Source: an uncultured Oscillospiraceae bacterium (GTDB lineage: Bacteria; Bacillota; Clostridia; Oscillospirales; Oscillospiraceae). Taken from it: a DNA stretch of 5,779 nt. This document shows, piece by piece, positions 5,527 to 5,779 of this stretch. Each line of letters starts with the position of its first letter. The first letter of the stretch is position 1. The stretch is from assembly GCA_934636045.1 (NCBI GenBank), contig CAKTZP010000130.1, forward strand, positions 1 through 5,779, read 5' to 3'. The notes beneath the pieces are model-generated. The model saw only the letters and a list, made by a program, of their open reading frames with translations, made no database searches and had not been told where the DNA came from. Made by a program: the position numbers and the translations under genes.

Positions 5527-5539
5527 AACAAGGTTCGGA

Positions 5540-5583
5540 CGAACACCTATTTCTTCAGCGGCGGCTTTGCCGTGCAGTGTTCG
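5540..5583 (+). other. Stem-loop in the tmRNA 3' trailer
   Basis: CGAACAC (5540-5546) pairs perfectly with GTGTTCG (5577-5583). An inner CGGC/GCCG pairing is possible in the loop. It lies 13 bases past the tmRNA CCA and before the terminator, so it would be in the precursor RNA and might mark the 3' trailer for processing. No T-run follows, so it is not itself a terminator. Confidence 0.4.
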
Positions 5584-5599
5584 CTCTGATCCGCAACAG

Positions 5600-5640
5600 A
5601 AAAGTGCCGTCTTGGGAGGAAACCCGAGGCGGCACTTTTT
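5600..5640 (+). terminator. Rho-independent terminator after ssrA
   Basis: AAAAGTGCCGTCTTGGG (5600-5616) pairs with CCCGAGGCGGCACTTTT (5623-5639) through a long stem with two G-U pairs and a 6-base AGGAAA loop, ending in a T-run (5636-5640). This is a textbook intrinsic terminator and probably ends the ssrA (or smpB-to-ssrA) transcript. The A-run on its left side means it could also work for transcription from the right. Confidence 0.88.
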
Positions 5641-5656
5641 CTCGCTATTCATACAA

Positions 5657-5692
5657 ACCGAAGCCCGTCTCGGCAGAGAGACGGGCTTCGGT
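5657..5692. repeat. Perfect inverted repeat 1 (15-base arms)
   Basis: ACCGAAGCCCGTCTC (5657-5671) is mirrored exactly by GAGACGGGCTTCGGT (5678-5692) around a 6-base GGCAGA loop. No T-run follows on the plus strand. On the minus strand it is followed by only a short TTTG, so it could be a weak terminator for a gene beyond the right edge. Its last two bases are shared with the next repeat. Confidence 0.7.
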
Positions 5693-5725
5693 CAGCGTGT
5701 CGAAAACCCTTTTCGACACGCTGAC
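5691..5725. repeat. Perfect inverted repeat 2 (16-base arms)
   Basis: GTCAGCGTGTCGAAAA (5691-5706) is mirrored exactly by TTTTCGACACGCTGAC (5710-5725) around a 3-base CCC centre. It abuts and overlaps inverted repeat 1 by two bases, so both stems cannot use the shared bases at once. It lacks a T-run on either side. It might be a repeated palindromic element or a transcription barrier between neighbouring units. The remainder to the window end (5726-5779) shows no gene or recognisable signal. Confidence 0.7.
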
Positions 5726-5779
5726 AGACTGCAAAAAAGTTCGGAAGACAAGCAACTCACGCCCGTCGGCGTACAAAGG

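Noticed and set aside
5143..5652. Minus-strand open frames across tmRNA
   Set aside because: They are the reverse of ssrA; one contains GGVEPPSEN/GELNPRPK-like text, a known artefact of translating tmRNA or tRNA T arms in reverse.

Overview
The window looks like a GC-rich, probably spore-forming Clostridia chromosome, most likely near the Oscillospiraceae/Ruminococcaceae. This is inferred from a CwlD-type cortex amidase, a clostridial-style Y-family polymerase, a Gram-positive LexA-type operator, strong AGGAGG-like ribosome binding sites, and a one-piece tmRNA with encoded CCA. The placement rests on gene content, not a database match. No mobile element, CRISPR array, rRNA or tRNA is visible, so this is ordinary core chromosome with some well-preserved regulatory detail.

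Left block, minus strand, read from 3355 down to 1. A sigma-A-type promoter carries a LexA-like box in its spacer (about 3327-3355). It drives an 86-residue uncharacterised protein (3044-3304), followed with a one-base stop/start overlap by a Y-family DNA polymerase (dinB-like, 1785-3044). After 94 bases, which hold a second promoter (1753-1781), comes a CwlD-like N-acetylmuramoyl-L-alanine amidase (980-1690). It overlaps the start of radA (990 to beyond position 1) by 11 bases. radA is cut by the window edge and lacks its C-terminal domain. The block therefore holds two DNA-damage genes and a cell-wall gene, and no convincing terminator separates the polymerase from the amidase/radA pair.

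Right block, plus strand, from 3377. A divergent promoter (3377-3405) serves a HAD-superfamily hydrolase (3433-4098). An extended -10 promoter (4103-4113) then starts smpB (4137-4595), a cyclophilin-type peptidyl-prolyl isomerase (4595-5134, one-base overlap with smpB) and ssrA, the tmRNA (5177-5526). smpB and ssrA encode the two halves of the trans-translation machinery that rescues stalled ribosomes. The isomerase sits between them and may simply be a passenger. The tmRNA has a G3-U acceptor pair for alanylation and a tag reading frame ending in ALAA.

The right edge (5527-5779) has no gene. It holds a hairpin, a strong intrinsic terminator (5600-5640), and two abutting perfect inverted repeats (5657-5692 and 5691-5725) of unknown role.
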